Shown here in pieces: positions 53,503-61,775 of a DNA stretch of 64,000 bases. Origin of the DNA: Polaribacter sejongensis (GTDB lineage: Bacteria > Bacteroidota > Bacteroidia > Flavobacteriales > Flavobacteriaceae). The notes beneath the pieces were generated by a model. The model did no database searches and was not told the origin of the DNA. It worked only from the letters and a program-made list of their open reading frames with translations. Made by a program: the position numbers and the translations under genes. Within the stretch, counting starts at the first letter, position 1. Every line of letters starts with the position of its first letter. Location: positions 1,805,501 to 1,869,500 of the forward strand of contig NZ_CP150667.1 in assembly GCF_038024065.1 (NCBI RefSeq), written 5' to 3'.

Positions 53503-54585
53503 TTAAGAGAGTATCTTTTTTATCAACTCTTGCTTCGCAACCTCATCATTACCAAACAACCATTGCAACACATTATCTTCCCAGATTTGTCCTTTTTCTG
53601 TTTCTGTAATAATATTCTCATTAACTGCTAAATCTAAAATTTTACCAGGATAAGAAGACTGTGCATCACTTTCCATTTCACCTAACGGATACGGATCGTC
53701 TAAGCCCATTAAAACCTGACTTGTACCTTGTCTTTTAAACATTAATTTCAAAGAATCTGTATCATGCACCAACGTGTCAAAAAAGATGTTTTTGTGTCCT
53801 ACAGCCTTTCTAGGATGCGTTTTACCTTCAAACAAATCGGGTCTTCCATCAAAACCCTGAATCCTTCTTCCTAAATTCATTTGCGCTAATTGACCACCAT
53901 GAGCAAAACACGTTCTTATGTTTTTAAAACGTTCTTGCATTCCATTTAACGTATAAAAATGATAGGCATCTCCACATTGTGCCAACATCCAAATTAAGTG
54001 AAAACGCCAATTGATGTTTTCTAATTTTATCATTTTATCACCGTCATACGGGTGAATTTCTATAGCCAATTTGTATTTATCTGCCAATTCAAAAATGCGA
54101 TCATTTTCTTCGTCGAACACACAACGCCATTGCCCAATAGAATCCATAAAATGTGTTGGCAAGCATAATACTTTTAAGCCTAATTCTTCTACACAACGCT
54201 TCATTTCATCTAAAGCTCCGTAAATAAAGCCTGGGTGAATTACAAAGCCGCACGTAAATTTAGAAGGATGTTCTCTTTGTACTTTTGCATTAAAATCATT
54301 CTGAAAACGCAATGCTTTTTTCATTTCTTCTAAGCGCAATCCATTTCCGTATAATTGAGAAAGATTTAAAACAACAGCATGATCTAACTTGTTTTTCTCC
54401 ATCCATAATAGTTTCTCATCTAAGAAAAAACTAGAATCTGTTACAGGACGTTTCCAACCTTTTTGCAACATGTGTTTGCGTTCATCATCTACCCAAAAAA
54501 TTTCTTTTTCCTTCATAAACTGAGGAATTTCTTCTGGATAAGGTAATAAATGTGAGTGTCCGTTAATGCGAAGTTTGCGTTTCAT
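53503..54585 (-). CDS. Amidohydrolase, probable 2-amino-3-carboxymuconate-6-semialdehyde decarboxylase (ACMSD)
   Basis: The 360-residue metal-dependent enzyme has the amidohydrolase HxH motif (NGHSH, residues 8-12), His residues in LCLPTHFM and FAHGGQ, and a late Asp in LMGLDDPYPLG. This pattern and the gene neighbourhood (HAO, KMO, KynU) point to ACMSD, which decarboxylates the ring-opened product of 3-hydroxyanthranilate dioxygenase and steers it away from quinolinate. It is the last gene of the cluster on this strand. The dehydrogenase and deaminase of the next steps are not in the window. Confidence 0.82.
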   Translation of the reverse strand: MKRKLRINGHSHLLPYPEEIPQFMKEKEIFWVDDERKHMLQKGWKRPVTDSSFFLDEKLLWMEKNKLDHAVVLNLSQLYGNGLRLEEMKKALRFQNDFNAKVQREHPSKFTCGFVIHPGFIYGALDEMKRCVEELGLKVLCLPTHFMDSIGQWRCVFDEENDRIFELADKYKLAIEIHPYDGDKMIKLENINWRFHLIWMLAQCGDAYHFYTLNGMQERFKNIRTCFAHGGQLAQMNLGRRIQGFDGRPDLFEGKTHPRKAVGHKNIFFDTLVHDTDSLKLMFKRQGTSQVLMGLDDPYPLGEMESDAQSSYPGKILDLAVNENIITETEKGQIWEDNVLQWLFGNDEVAKQELIKKILS

Positions 54586-54647
54586 ATTTTATTGAAAAAT
54601 TGAAAATTAAAATATTTAAAAACTGTTTTTCTGTTTACTGCCACTGA

Positions 54648-55181
54648 TTAACTGCCAACTTTTTTCGGAGCTTCCATCACTGTACCACAATTATCACAAG
54701 TACATTTTTGTTTATCAGAATAATACCTATCAAAAATAACAGGCATATCTGTTTCAATATTCCCCAATGCAAATTCTTCTCTATACAACTGGTTTCCACA
54801 GTTTTCACAATACCATTCTAGAGCATCTAACATCCCTTCCGAACGCGGATATTCTATAACCAAACCAACTGTATTTTCTTTTCTTTGCGGCGAGTGTGGC
54901 ACTTTACCTGGCAACAAATAAATATCACCTTCATTAATTTCTACGTCAATTTGCTTGCCTTTATCATCAATGATTTTTAAAATCATGTCTCCTTCAACCT
55001 GATAGAAAAACTCAGGAGTTTCATTATAATGATAATCTTTTCTGTTATTTGGCCCACCAACAACCATTACAATATACTCACCATTATCCCAGACCTGCTT
55101 ATTACCAACGGGTGGTTTTAATAAATGACGATGTTCATCAATCCACTTTTTAAAATTTAAAGGCTGTACTAAATTGCTCAT
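54648..55181 (-). CDS. 3-Hydroxyanthranilate 3,4-dioxygenase
   Basis: The 177-residue cupin opens the ring of 3-hydroxyanthranilate. Fe ligands sit in YHYNETPEFFYQVEGDM and PHSPQR. Two CxxC pairs at the C-terminus (CENCGN and CTCDNCGT) give the rubredoxin-like site of the bacterial enzyme. It lies between the SDR and ACMSD genes. Its final codons (KVGS-stop) are written in a repeat-family sequence, GTTGGCAGTTAA, suggesting that the repeat has met the coding end. Confidence 0.93.
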   Translation of the reverse strand: MSNLVQPLNFKKWIDEHRHLLKPPVGNKQVWDNGEYIVMVVGGPNNRKDYHYNETPEFFYQVEGDMILKIIDDKGKQIDVEINEGDIYLLPGKVPHSPQRKENTVGLVIEYPRSEGMLDALEWYCENCGNQLYREEFALGNIETDMPVIFDRYYSDKQKCTCDNCGTVMEAPKKVGS

Positions 55182-55184
55182 ATG

Positions 55185-55332
55185 AAAAAGCCCATCCTAA
55201 CCTTCCCAAAGGGAAGGAACTCCAAACTGGGTGAAATTTGAAATCTTCTATTAATAATATATTTTACTCTACTAATATAATTCTTTTCCTACACTAAACT
55301 TCATCCCTTTGGGAGGATTGAGGAGGGCTTTT
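55185..55332. repeat. Imperfect inverted repeat, REP/MITE-like, between the dioxygenase and SDR genes
   Basis: The left arm, AAAAGCCCATCC through CTTCCCAAAGGGAAGG, and the right arm, CCCTTTGGGAGG through GAGGGCTTTT, pair over about 30 bp with mismatches, around an AT-rich centre. Elements of the type CTTCCCAAAGGGAAGG are common between genes in Bacteroidetes genomes. Confidence 0.7.
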
Positions 55333-56107
55333 ATAAACTCTTGGTTCTACCTCCATCAACAGGAAGGTTAATTCCATTAATATAACTTGCTTGTTCACTT
55401 GTTAAAAAAACAACAGCCGCAGCAGTTTCTTCGGGTTTTGCAAAGCGTTTTGCTGGCACATAATTTTTCATAATTTGCTCCATTTTAGCTTCTGTAGTAT
55501 GCTCAATTTTTGCTTTGATCTTAATAATTTGATCTAAACGAGCAGTATCTGTAAAACCAGGCAATACATTATTTACTGTAATTTGGAACGCTGCCAATTC
55601 TGTAGACAACGTTTTTGCCCAATTACCAACCGCATTTCTAATGGTATTAGAAACTCCTAAACCAGGAATTGGCTCTTTTACAGATGTAGAAATTACATTA
55701 ATAATTCTACCAAATTTTTCTTTTTTCATAAACGGAACAAAAGCTTGTACCAAAATTTGATTACAAATAACATGCATTTGAAACGCATTTATTAAATCTG
55801 ATGAAGTTGCAGAAATTAAGTCGCCACTTTTTGGACCTCCTGTATTATTAACTAGAATATGAAATTTTAATTCAGTATTTTCTATAACTTTTTGTAGCTC
55901 TTCTGGATTCGAAAAATCTGCAACCAAATAATTATGCTTTTGATTCTTATTTGGCAACTCCGCTAAAACCTCTTTTAATTTTTCTTCATTTCTAGCAATT
56001 AAAGTAACATTTACGCCTTCTTCCGCTAATAAAATTGCAGTTGCTTTTCCTATTCCTTGTGTGCTTCCGCAAACTAAAGCATTTTTGTTTTGTAATCCTA
56101 AATTCAT
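55331..56107 (-). CDS. SDR-family oxidoreductase
   Basis: The 258-residue protein has the cofactor motif CGSTQGIGKA (13-22), an NTG-type segment (NNTGGP), a catalytic Ser in NVISTS, and the C-terminal INGINLPVDGGRTKSL. The usual YxxxK is not obvious: the segment after the Ser reads LGVSNTIRNAVGNWAKTL, where Asn and Arg hold the expected Tyr and Lys positions. Such forms occur in the subgroup annotated as 3-oxoacyl-ACP reductase-like. The role in kynurenine breakdown is not known, and presence in the cluster suggests a downstream step. Confidence 0.8.
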   Translation of the reverse strand: MNLGLQNKNALVCGSTQGIGKATAILLAEEGVNVTLIARNEEKLKEVLAELPNKNQKHNYLVADFSNPEELQKVIENTELKFHILVNNTGGPKSGDLISATSSDLINAFQMHVICNQILVQAFVPFMKKEKFGRIINVISTSVKEPIPGLGVSNTIRNAVGNWAKTLSTELAAFQITVNNVLPGFTDTARLDQIIKIKAKIEHTTEAKMEQIMKNYVPAKRFAKPEETAAAVVFLTSEQASYINGINLPVDGGRTKSL

Positions 56108-56181
56108 ATCTTATGTTTATGTCTGGTCGAGCAGATCGAGAATTATATCATTTTTAATCTCTGCAATTTGTCTCTTGTCTC

Positions 56182-56400
56182 CTATTTATTATCTAAAACC
56201 ATTTGTTTAATCTTCACTGCTTTTTCAAAATGGTTCAATTTGTAAGTTTCAATCCACCATTTAGCGACTTCCATTAACAAAACCGGATTGTCATTTTTAT
56301 TCTTAAAAAACGCATAAAAAGACAAGCCAACATTGGTTCCTTTTTTAGCTATTTTTTCATCACAAACTGCTATTATTTTTTCTTTTATTTCTGTATTCAT
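56182..56400 (-). CDS. Small conserved protein, DUF6500-like
   Basis: The 72-residue protein has the sequence KIIAVCDEKIAKKGTNVGLSF and EVAKWWIETYKLNHFEKAVK. I recall this pattern as a small family of unknown function (DUF6500), which is helical, cytoplasmic, and found beside catabolic genes. It is 3 bp from the FAD monooxygenase gene and reads in the same direction. No activity can be assigned. Confidence 0.6.
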   Translation of the reverse strand: MNTEIKEKIIAVCDEKIAKKGTNVGLSFYAFFKNKNDNPVLLMEVAKWWIETYKLNHFEKAVKIKQMVLDNK

Positions 56401-56403
56401 AAC

Positions 56404-57540
56404 TTATTTTTGTAGCTGATATAACGCTATCATTTTCTTATTTATAATTGCTTTCGGTACACTTTTTAAGATAAAATTCCGAAAACCCTGACCGTATTTC
56501 CAATGTGCCATTTTACCGGTCATCCAAGATTGATTTACAACTAAACTGACTTTCTTTTGCCTTTTTTGTTGAAACAATTCGAATATATTTTTATCTTTAT
56601 TTTCAGCAATTAAATTGCTTAAATAATACGCATCTTCAATTGCTTGTGCACCACCTTGTCCCATATTCGGAGTAGTGGCATGCCCTGCATCTCCAATTAA
56701 ACAAATATTATTTATATGCCACTTTTTAAGCGGCTTTAAATCATGAATGTCACTTTTTATAATTTGATGAATATCTGTTGCAGCAATTAAATCAGTTATT
56801 AAAGGATCAAATTCAGAAAACATTTTTAGCAACTTCTCTTTTACCAAACGAACCTCTACTTGCTCATTCTCTTTTGCTAAAACAACTGCAAACCAATAGG
56901 TTTTATCTTTTGAAACTTTAGAAATTCCGAATCTAATTGTATTTCCCCAAAGCTCAAACCCTTGATGTAATAAATCGTCTTCTAAAACCATATTTGTAAT
57001 TCCTCTCCAACACGTCTGACCAGAATACCTTTTCCTGCTTTCTGGAAATAATTGTTGTCTTACTTTAGAGTTGATGCCATCTGCAGCAATTAAAAAATTG
57101 GTTGTTGTTTTAGAAGCATCATTAAAAGTAATTTCAATTTTATTAGCTGCTACTTCTTTAAAAGATTCAAATCCTTTATTTAAAAATATTTTCTCCTTCG
57201 GAATTTTATCAAACAGTAATTTTTGAAGCGCTGCTCTATGAATTGCAACGGTTGTGTAGCCAAAAACATCCTTTATAAAATCTTGATTACTATCTGAAAT
57301 TGGTGATAAATCTTATTTTCCAATGGTTATTCTATCAATAAAATTTCCGTTGGCAATTACATCTTCTAAAACACCTAAACTCTCTAAAACTTGCAATGCG
57401 TTTGGCGCTAACCAAATTCCGGCACCGACTTCATTTAAAACAGGTGCTTTTTCAAAAATTTGATATTCGATTCCTTTTTTTTCAAAAGCCAATGCTGTCG
57501 TCAACCCACCAATTCCTGCGCCAATAATTGTATATTTCAT
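56404..57540 (-). pseudogene. FAD-dependent monooxygenase gene interrupted by one in-frame TAA
   Basis: An N-terminal frame (57313-57540) and a C-terminal frame (from 57312 down to 56404) are in register and separated only by TAA at 57315-57313. The joined 378-codon gene has GAGIGGLTTALAFEKKG (FAD motif), then after the stop DLSPISDSNQDF, LIAADGINSKVRQ (GD-like site) and ICLIGDAGHATTPNMGQGG (second FAD motif). This is a class A flavin monooxygenase, similar to salicylate or 6-hydroxynicotinate hydroxylases. Everything else is intact. GAA, AAA or CAA to TAA would explain it. Loss is recent, or it is an error. Confidence 0.85.
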
Positions 57541-57547
57541 ACCAACT

Positions 57548-58072
57548 TTAATTGCTTTCTGCCAACTCCAACAACTTTAATGTTGTGTTATAATTTCTAG
57601 TTGTTGCGCTCACATTCAACTTTCTTTCAAATAATTTATTAGAAAGTTTCGTTTTAGCAAAGCCAGTTTCGCAATGAATAAATACCATATCATTATCGAT
57701 TAAATATTGATCGTTATCAATACCTTTAACGTCTATTTTTGTTTCATATACTTTTTTGTTTAAGTAAACAAAGGCTACTATTTTGTTGTTGTCTGTTGGA
57801 AAAGGGTAATTGGCAATTGCTTTTTTAAATTGAGGAATTGTTCTTGCAATTACAGGAACATCGTAACCAAATTTAGTTTGAATTCCTTCATTAATTTTCT
57901 TACAAATTACAGATTTCCTTTCGTCTGATTCTAAAATAATGTTTCCACTCTGAATGTATGTTTGTACGTTTTTAAAACCTAAATCGGTTAATAAATCACG
58001 TAGTTCTGCCGATGGCAGTATATTTTTTCCTGATACATTTATTCCACGAAGTAAGACTATATATTTTTTCAT
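57548..58072 (-). CDS. DUF1697 family protein
   Basis: The 174-residue protein is a clear DUF1697 member: KKYIVLLRGINVSGKNILPS at the N-terminus, followed by LGFKNVQTYIQSGNIILES and a C-terminal GFAKTKLSNKLFERKLNVSATTRNYNT. The function of the family is unknown. It ends 7 bp before the FAD monooxygenase gene and starts 60 bp after a truncated copy of the GIY-YIG gene start. It looks unconnected to kynurenine breakdown. Confidence 0.88.
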   Translation of the reverse strand: MKKYIVLLRGINVSGKNILPSAELRDLLTDLGFKNVQTYIQSGNIILESDERKSVICKKINEGIQTKFGYDVPVIARTIPQFKKAIANYPFPTDNNKIVAFVYLNKKVYETKIDVKGIDNDQYLIDNDMVFIHCETGFAKTKLSNKLFERKLNVSATTRNYNTTLKLLELAESN

Positions 58073-58096
58073 TATTTGTTTTTATCAGATCGTTCT

Positions 58097-58258
58097 CTGA
58101 ATATTTTAATATGTAAACAATATTCGTTTTCATAAATACCTCTCGACTGCGCTCGAGGAGACATTTTTAGTTAATTATTATTTTTTTTATCCTCTCGAGA
58201 ACTACGTTCGCTACTTTTAATCAAAAATTATTTTGATTTCAGGAATGCTCGAGGAGAC
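58097..58258. repeat. Repeat copy A with a truncated GIY-YIG start
   Basis: This ~162-bp copy matches 58582-58744 at an offset of 485-486. It includes, on the minus strand, MKTNIVYILKYSENDL, which is the first 16 codons of a GIY-YIG gene, followed upstream by CTCGACTGCGCTCGAG and a second CTCGAGGAGAC. The remaining gene body is absent in this copy. Confidence 0.85.
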
Positions 58259-58297
58259 GTTCTCTATTTTTTTTGTCAGTTCGAGCGCAGTCGAGAA

Positions 58298-58618
58298 CTA
58301 TTTATTACCTGGTTTATATTTATGATGTGTCGCATTTCTACATTCAGAAAGAATCTCTAACATATCAAAATCTTCATTTGCTAATGCTAGCTTTTTCTTT
58401 GAACTCCATTTTTTTATTTTCTTTTCAAAATAAATAGCCTGTTCAACATCATTAAAAACTTGATTAAAAATCAATTCTAAAGGCCTTCTTTTAAAAGTAA
58501 AACAACTTTTATTTAAACCTTTTTGATGCTCTTCAAACCTTCTTTCAATATTATTTGTAATTCCAGTGTAAAGTAAATTATCTGAGCATTTTAATATGTA
58601 AACAAAATACGTTTTCAT
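58298..58618 (-). CDS. Stand-alone GIY-YIG nuclease-family protein
   Basis: The 106-residue protein has the GIY-YIG fold pattern: FVYILKCSDNLLYTGITNNI (YxY and TGIT as GIY and YIG), Arg26-27 in ERRFEEHQKG, and Glu in IYFEKKIKKW. Members of this UPF0213-like group are single-domain nucleases of unclear role. It lies between two ~162-bp repeats and palindromes of the CTCGACTGCGCTCGAG type, within the kynurenine cluster. The active-site residues appear complete. Confidence 0.85.
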   Translation of the reverse strand: MKTYFVYILKCSDNLLYTGITNNIERRFEEHQKGLNKSCFTFKRRPLELIFNQVFNDVEQAIYFEKKIKKWSSKKKLALANEDFDMLEILSECRNATHHKYKPGNK

Positions 58619-58744
58619 AATTACCTCTCGACTGCGCTCGAGGAGACATTTTTAGTTAATTATTATTTTTTTTACCCTCTCAAAAAATACGTTATCTGCT
58701 TTTAATCTGAAATTACTTCTAATTTTAGTAATGCTCGAGGAGAC
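58582..58744. repeat. Repeat copy B, spanning the 5' end and upstream of the GIY-YIG gene
   Basis: This is the second copy of the unit at 58097-58258. It covers the first 12 codons of the intact gene and about 125 bp upstream, including CTCGACTGCGCTCGAG at about 58626. The rest of the 314-bp spacer up to kmo (58933) holds another GTCAGTTCGAG half element at 58841 but no gene. Confidence 0.85.
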
Positions 58745-58932
58745 ATTTTTAATTGGTTTTCTAAACTTGCTTTTATTTTACTTGAAAGAATAACGTTTAC
58801 AGAAATTCTTAGCCCTGATTGAAACGACATCCTTTTTTATGTCAGTTCGAGTGAATTTGCTTTTTTGCAAATTTGTATCGAGAACAGAAGAAAAAAGATA
58901 TAGTGAAAAGCAGGAAATAGCTTCAAAAAAAA

Positions 58933-60342
58933 CTACATCCCTGCGATTTTATCTTCTTCTAAAATGTTATTTGTTTCTGTTTTCACTTTCTCTAAAATAA
59001 CTTTTAACTCGTCTTTTGTCATGTTTAAATGCGTATGGACTTCATCTCCTGCGATTAAATTTAATAAGGCTTTGTCTTGCGCTCTACCTTTTTTCATGGC
59101 TTCGTTGTACCCAATATTTGCATTAAAGGTAACTAAGGAATATTTGGAGAAATACTCCGTTGGAAATGTCTTTTCTAAATCCATTTCAATTTTTCTTTTC
59201 TCTTTAAAAATAGGATTTGCCACATGATCTCTCATTTCATGAAAGTTGTCAATCGCTAAATCTGCAATAGCATCTGTGTCTTGTTTTCTTGCTTTTTCAT
59301 AAGTCTTAAAAACACTTTCCCAAGAATCTAAACCTTTATTCAAAATTTCATCGAATACCGTAACATCTTCAAACGAAGCATTCATACCTTGTCCGTAAAA
59401 TGGTACAATTGCATGCGCAGAATCGCCCAATAAAATGGTTTTATTTTGATAAGACCAAGGCGAACATTTTACGGTTCCTAAAGCACCTGTTGGGTTGTTT
59501 ATAAATTCGTCTTTTATATTCGGAATGATTGCCAAAGCATCGGGAAACTCTTGCTCAAAAAACTGTGTTATTTTTTCTTCTGATGCTAAGTTTTCAAAAT
59601 TAAATTCGCCCTCATTATAACTTAAGAAAAGTGTAACTGTAAAACTTCCGTCTAAATTTGGTAAGGCAATTAACATAAAATCGCCACGAGGCCAAATGTG
59701 TAAATGCTGATTACTAATTTGATGTTTCCCGTTTTTATCCGCAGGAATTTCTAATTCTTTATATCCGTGATTTAGATAATTCTGAGAATAACTAAACAGA
59801 AATTTACGTTCTAAATAATAGCTTTTTCTTAATGAAGAACCTGCACCATCTGTTCCAAAAATCACATCTGCTTTTACAGATAATTCTTGCCCGGTTTTGT
59901 AATCTTTAAAATGTGCGGTATTATTTTCTATATCAACATTTTTACATTTTTTATTAAAATGAATATTTACATTTTCGTGCTTTTCTGCTTCGTTTAATAA
60001 CAATGCATTTAAATCGCCACGAGAAATGGAATTGATATACTCATCTTCTCTACCAGAATAATTAGAAGCAAAAGTATTTCCGGCTCTGTCGTGCATTAAT
60101 CGTCCGTACATTGGTATGCAAATCTCTCTTGCTTGTTCTTCTACTCCGCATAAACGCAACGCTTTAAATCCGCGGTCAGATAAAGCTAAATTGATAGATC
60201 TACCTGCAGAAATATCTGTAGTTCTTAAATCTGGCCTGCTTTCGTACAATTCAATTTTATAACCTCTTTGTGCTAAACGCAAAGCTAAAAGAGAACCGCA
60301 TAAACCTGCGCCGATTATTAATATTTTATCTGTTTTATTCAT
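58933..60342 (-). CDS. kmo: Kynurenine 3-monooxygenase
   Basis: The 469-residue flavin hydroxylase converts L-kynurenine to 3-hydroxykynurenine with NADPH and oxygen. The FAD motif GAGLCGSLLALRLAQRG (11-27), SAGRSINLALSDRGFKAL, FGTDGAGSSLR, and LLGDSAHAIVPFYGQGMN are diagnostic for KMO. The long C-terminal part contains the hydrophobic and charged segments of the family. It follows kynU after a palindromic spacer and is well placed for a shared transcript. Confidence 0.95.
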   Translation of the reverse strand: MNKTDKILIIGAGLCGSLLALRLAQRGYKIELYESRPDLRTTDISAGRSINLALSDRGFKALRLCGVEEQAREICIPMYGRLMHDRAGNTFASNYSGREDEYINSISRGDLNALLLNEAEKHENVNIHFNKKCKNVDIENNTAHFKDYKTGQELSVKADVIFGTDGAGSSLRKSYYLERKFLFSYSQNYLNHGYKELEIPADKNGKHQISNQHLHIWPRGDFMLIALPNLDGSFTVTLFLSYNEGEFNFENLASEEKITQFFEQEFPDALAIIPNIKDEFINNPTGALGTVKCSPWSYQNKTILLGDSAHAIVPFYGQGMNASFEDVTVFDEILNKGLDSWESVFKTYEKARKQDTDAIADLAIDNFHEMRDHVANPIFKEKRKIEMDLEKTFPTEYFSKYSLVTFNANIGYNEAMKKGRAQDKALLNLIAGDEVHTHLNMTKDELKVILEKVKTETNNILEEDKIAGM

Positions 60343-60356
60343 TTTTTTCTAAAATT

Positions 60357-60388
60357 AAACCTCACAGGTTTTAAAAACCTGTGAGGTT
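60357..60388. terminator. Perfect palindrome in the kynU-kmo spacer
   Basis: AAACCTCACAGGTTTT and AAAACCTGTGAGGTTT form a 16-bp perfect stem. Between co-directional kynU and kmo it may act as an attenuator, a processing site, or only a repeated element. Confidence 0.7.
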
Positions 60389-60396
60389 TCTTCTAT

Positions 60397-61656
60397 CTAC
60401 AATAACTCTTTTAATATTGAAACCATATTGTACACATCTTCAAAAGTATTATACATTGGTGTTGGTGCACAACGGATAACATCTGGTTCTCGCCAATCTG
60501 TAATAATATGTTTTTCTGTTAGTTTTGTATGCAAACTTTTGTCAGCATTTTTAACTTGAATGGACAATTGGCAACCGCGTTCTTTTGGATTCGTTGGCGT
60601 GATAATTTTAATATCTTCAGAACCAATTTCATTGATTAAAAACTCGAAATAACCAGTTAATTTTTCAGATTTCTCACGCAAAGCATCCATACCAACTTCC
60701 TCAAAAATATCTAATGAAGCCAAAATTGCTGCCATAGATAATATTGGCGGATTGGATAACTGCCAACCTTCTGCTCCTTCCATGACATCAAAAGGCATTC
60801 TCATATTAAAACGCGTAGTTTTGTTATGATTCCACCAACCAGAAAAACGTGGTAAGTCTTTATTTTTTGCGTGTTTTTCATGTACAAATAAGCCAGCTAA
60901 ACTTCCTGGACCAGAATTTAAATATTTATAGGTACACCAAGCTGCAAAATCGACTCCAGATTTATGTAAATTTGATTGAATGTTTCCTGCTCCGTGTGCT
61001 AAATCAATACCTACAACACAATCTTTAGCGTGACCAATCTGAGCGATTCGCTCTAAATCTAAAAACTGACCGGTATAATAATTTACGCCTCCAATTAATA
61101 ACAAAGCAATTTCATCTCCTTGTTCTTCAACAATCGTTTCTAAATCTTCTATATTTAGTAATTCCTCGCCTTCTCTTGGTTTCCACTCAATAACATCCTC
61201 TTTAGAAAATCCATGAAATTCTAATTGAGATTGTACTGCATATCTATCCGAAGGAAAAGCATCACTTTCTATAACAATTTTACATTTGGTTTTTGTAGGT
61301 CTGTAAAACGACACCATCAACAAATGTAAGTTGGTTGTTAGTGTATTCATCACCACAACTTCTATTGGTTTTGCACCAACAATTTTCGCCATTTTATTGG
61401 TTAATAATTCATGATAATTTAACCACGGATTTTTTGCTTCAAAATGACCTTCTACTCCTAAATTTGCCCAATCTTTTAATTCTTGATTGATGTATTTTTT
61501 GGTTGATTTTGGCTGTAATCCTAAAGAATTCCCTGTAAAATACAACCAATCGTTTCCGTTTTTGTCTTTCGGAATGTGAAATTGATTTCGCAAATAAGAA
61601 AGTGAATCTTCTTTATCTTGCTGTTTGGCAAACGCTAACGAATTTTGATACTGCAT
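60397..61656 (-). CDS. kynU: Kynureninase
   Basis: The 419-residue PLP enzyme cleaves 3-hydroxykynurenine to 3-hydroxyanthranilate and alanine. The segment FYFTGNSLGLQPKS-type (WLYFTGNSLGLQPK), GVDLAHGAGNI, and the PLP lysine in FAAWCTYKYLNSGPGSLAG are diagnostic. It is the promoter-proximal gene of the cluster and has a TAnnTTTG box 22 bp upstream. The tryptophan 2,3-dioxygenase and formamidase that would supply kynurenine are not in the window. Confidence 0.95.
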   Translation of the reverse strand: MQYQNSLAFAKQQDKEDSLSYLRNQFHIPKDKNGNDWLYFTGNSLGLQPKSTKKYINQELKDWANLGVEGHFEAKNPWLNYHELLTNKMAKIVGAKPIEVVVMNTLTTNLHLLMVSFYRPTKTKCKIVIESDAFPSDRYAVQSQLEFHGFSKEDVIEWKPREGEELLNIEDLETIVEEQGDEIALLLIGGVNYYTGQFLDLERIAQIGHAKDCVVGIDLAHGAGNIQSNLHKSGVDFAAWCTYKYLNSGPGSLAGLFVHEKHAKNKDLPRFSGWWNHNKTTRFNMRMPFDVMEGAEGWQLSNPPILSMAAILASLDIFEEVGMDALREKSEKLTGYFEFLINEIGSEDIKIITPTNPKERGCQLSIQVKNADKSLHTKLTEKHIITDWREPDVIRCAPTPMYNTFEDVYNMVSILKELL

Positions 61657-61677
61657 CTAATAAAAGTTGATTTATTC

Positions 61678-61685
61678 CAAATATA
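61678..61685 (-). promoter_or_regulatory. TAnnTTTG box for kynU
   Basis: The minus strand reads TATATTTG, an exact consensus match 22 bp before the kynU ATG. The divergent NlpC/P60 gene has a one-off box, TATTTTTA, at 61752-61759. Confidence 0.55.
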
Positions 61686-61775
61686 AAACAATCCTAAATA
61701 AGTTTCAATAATATTGAACTATAAAGCTCTTAAATTAATACTCATTTTTTGTATTTTTACACAAAACCAATACGA

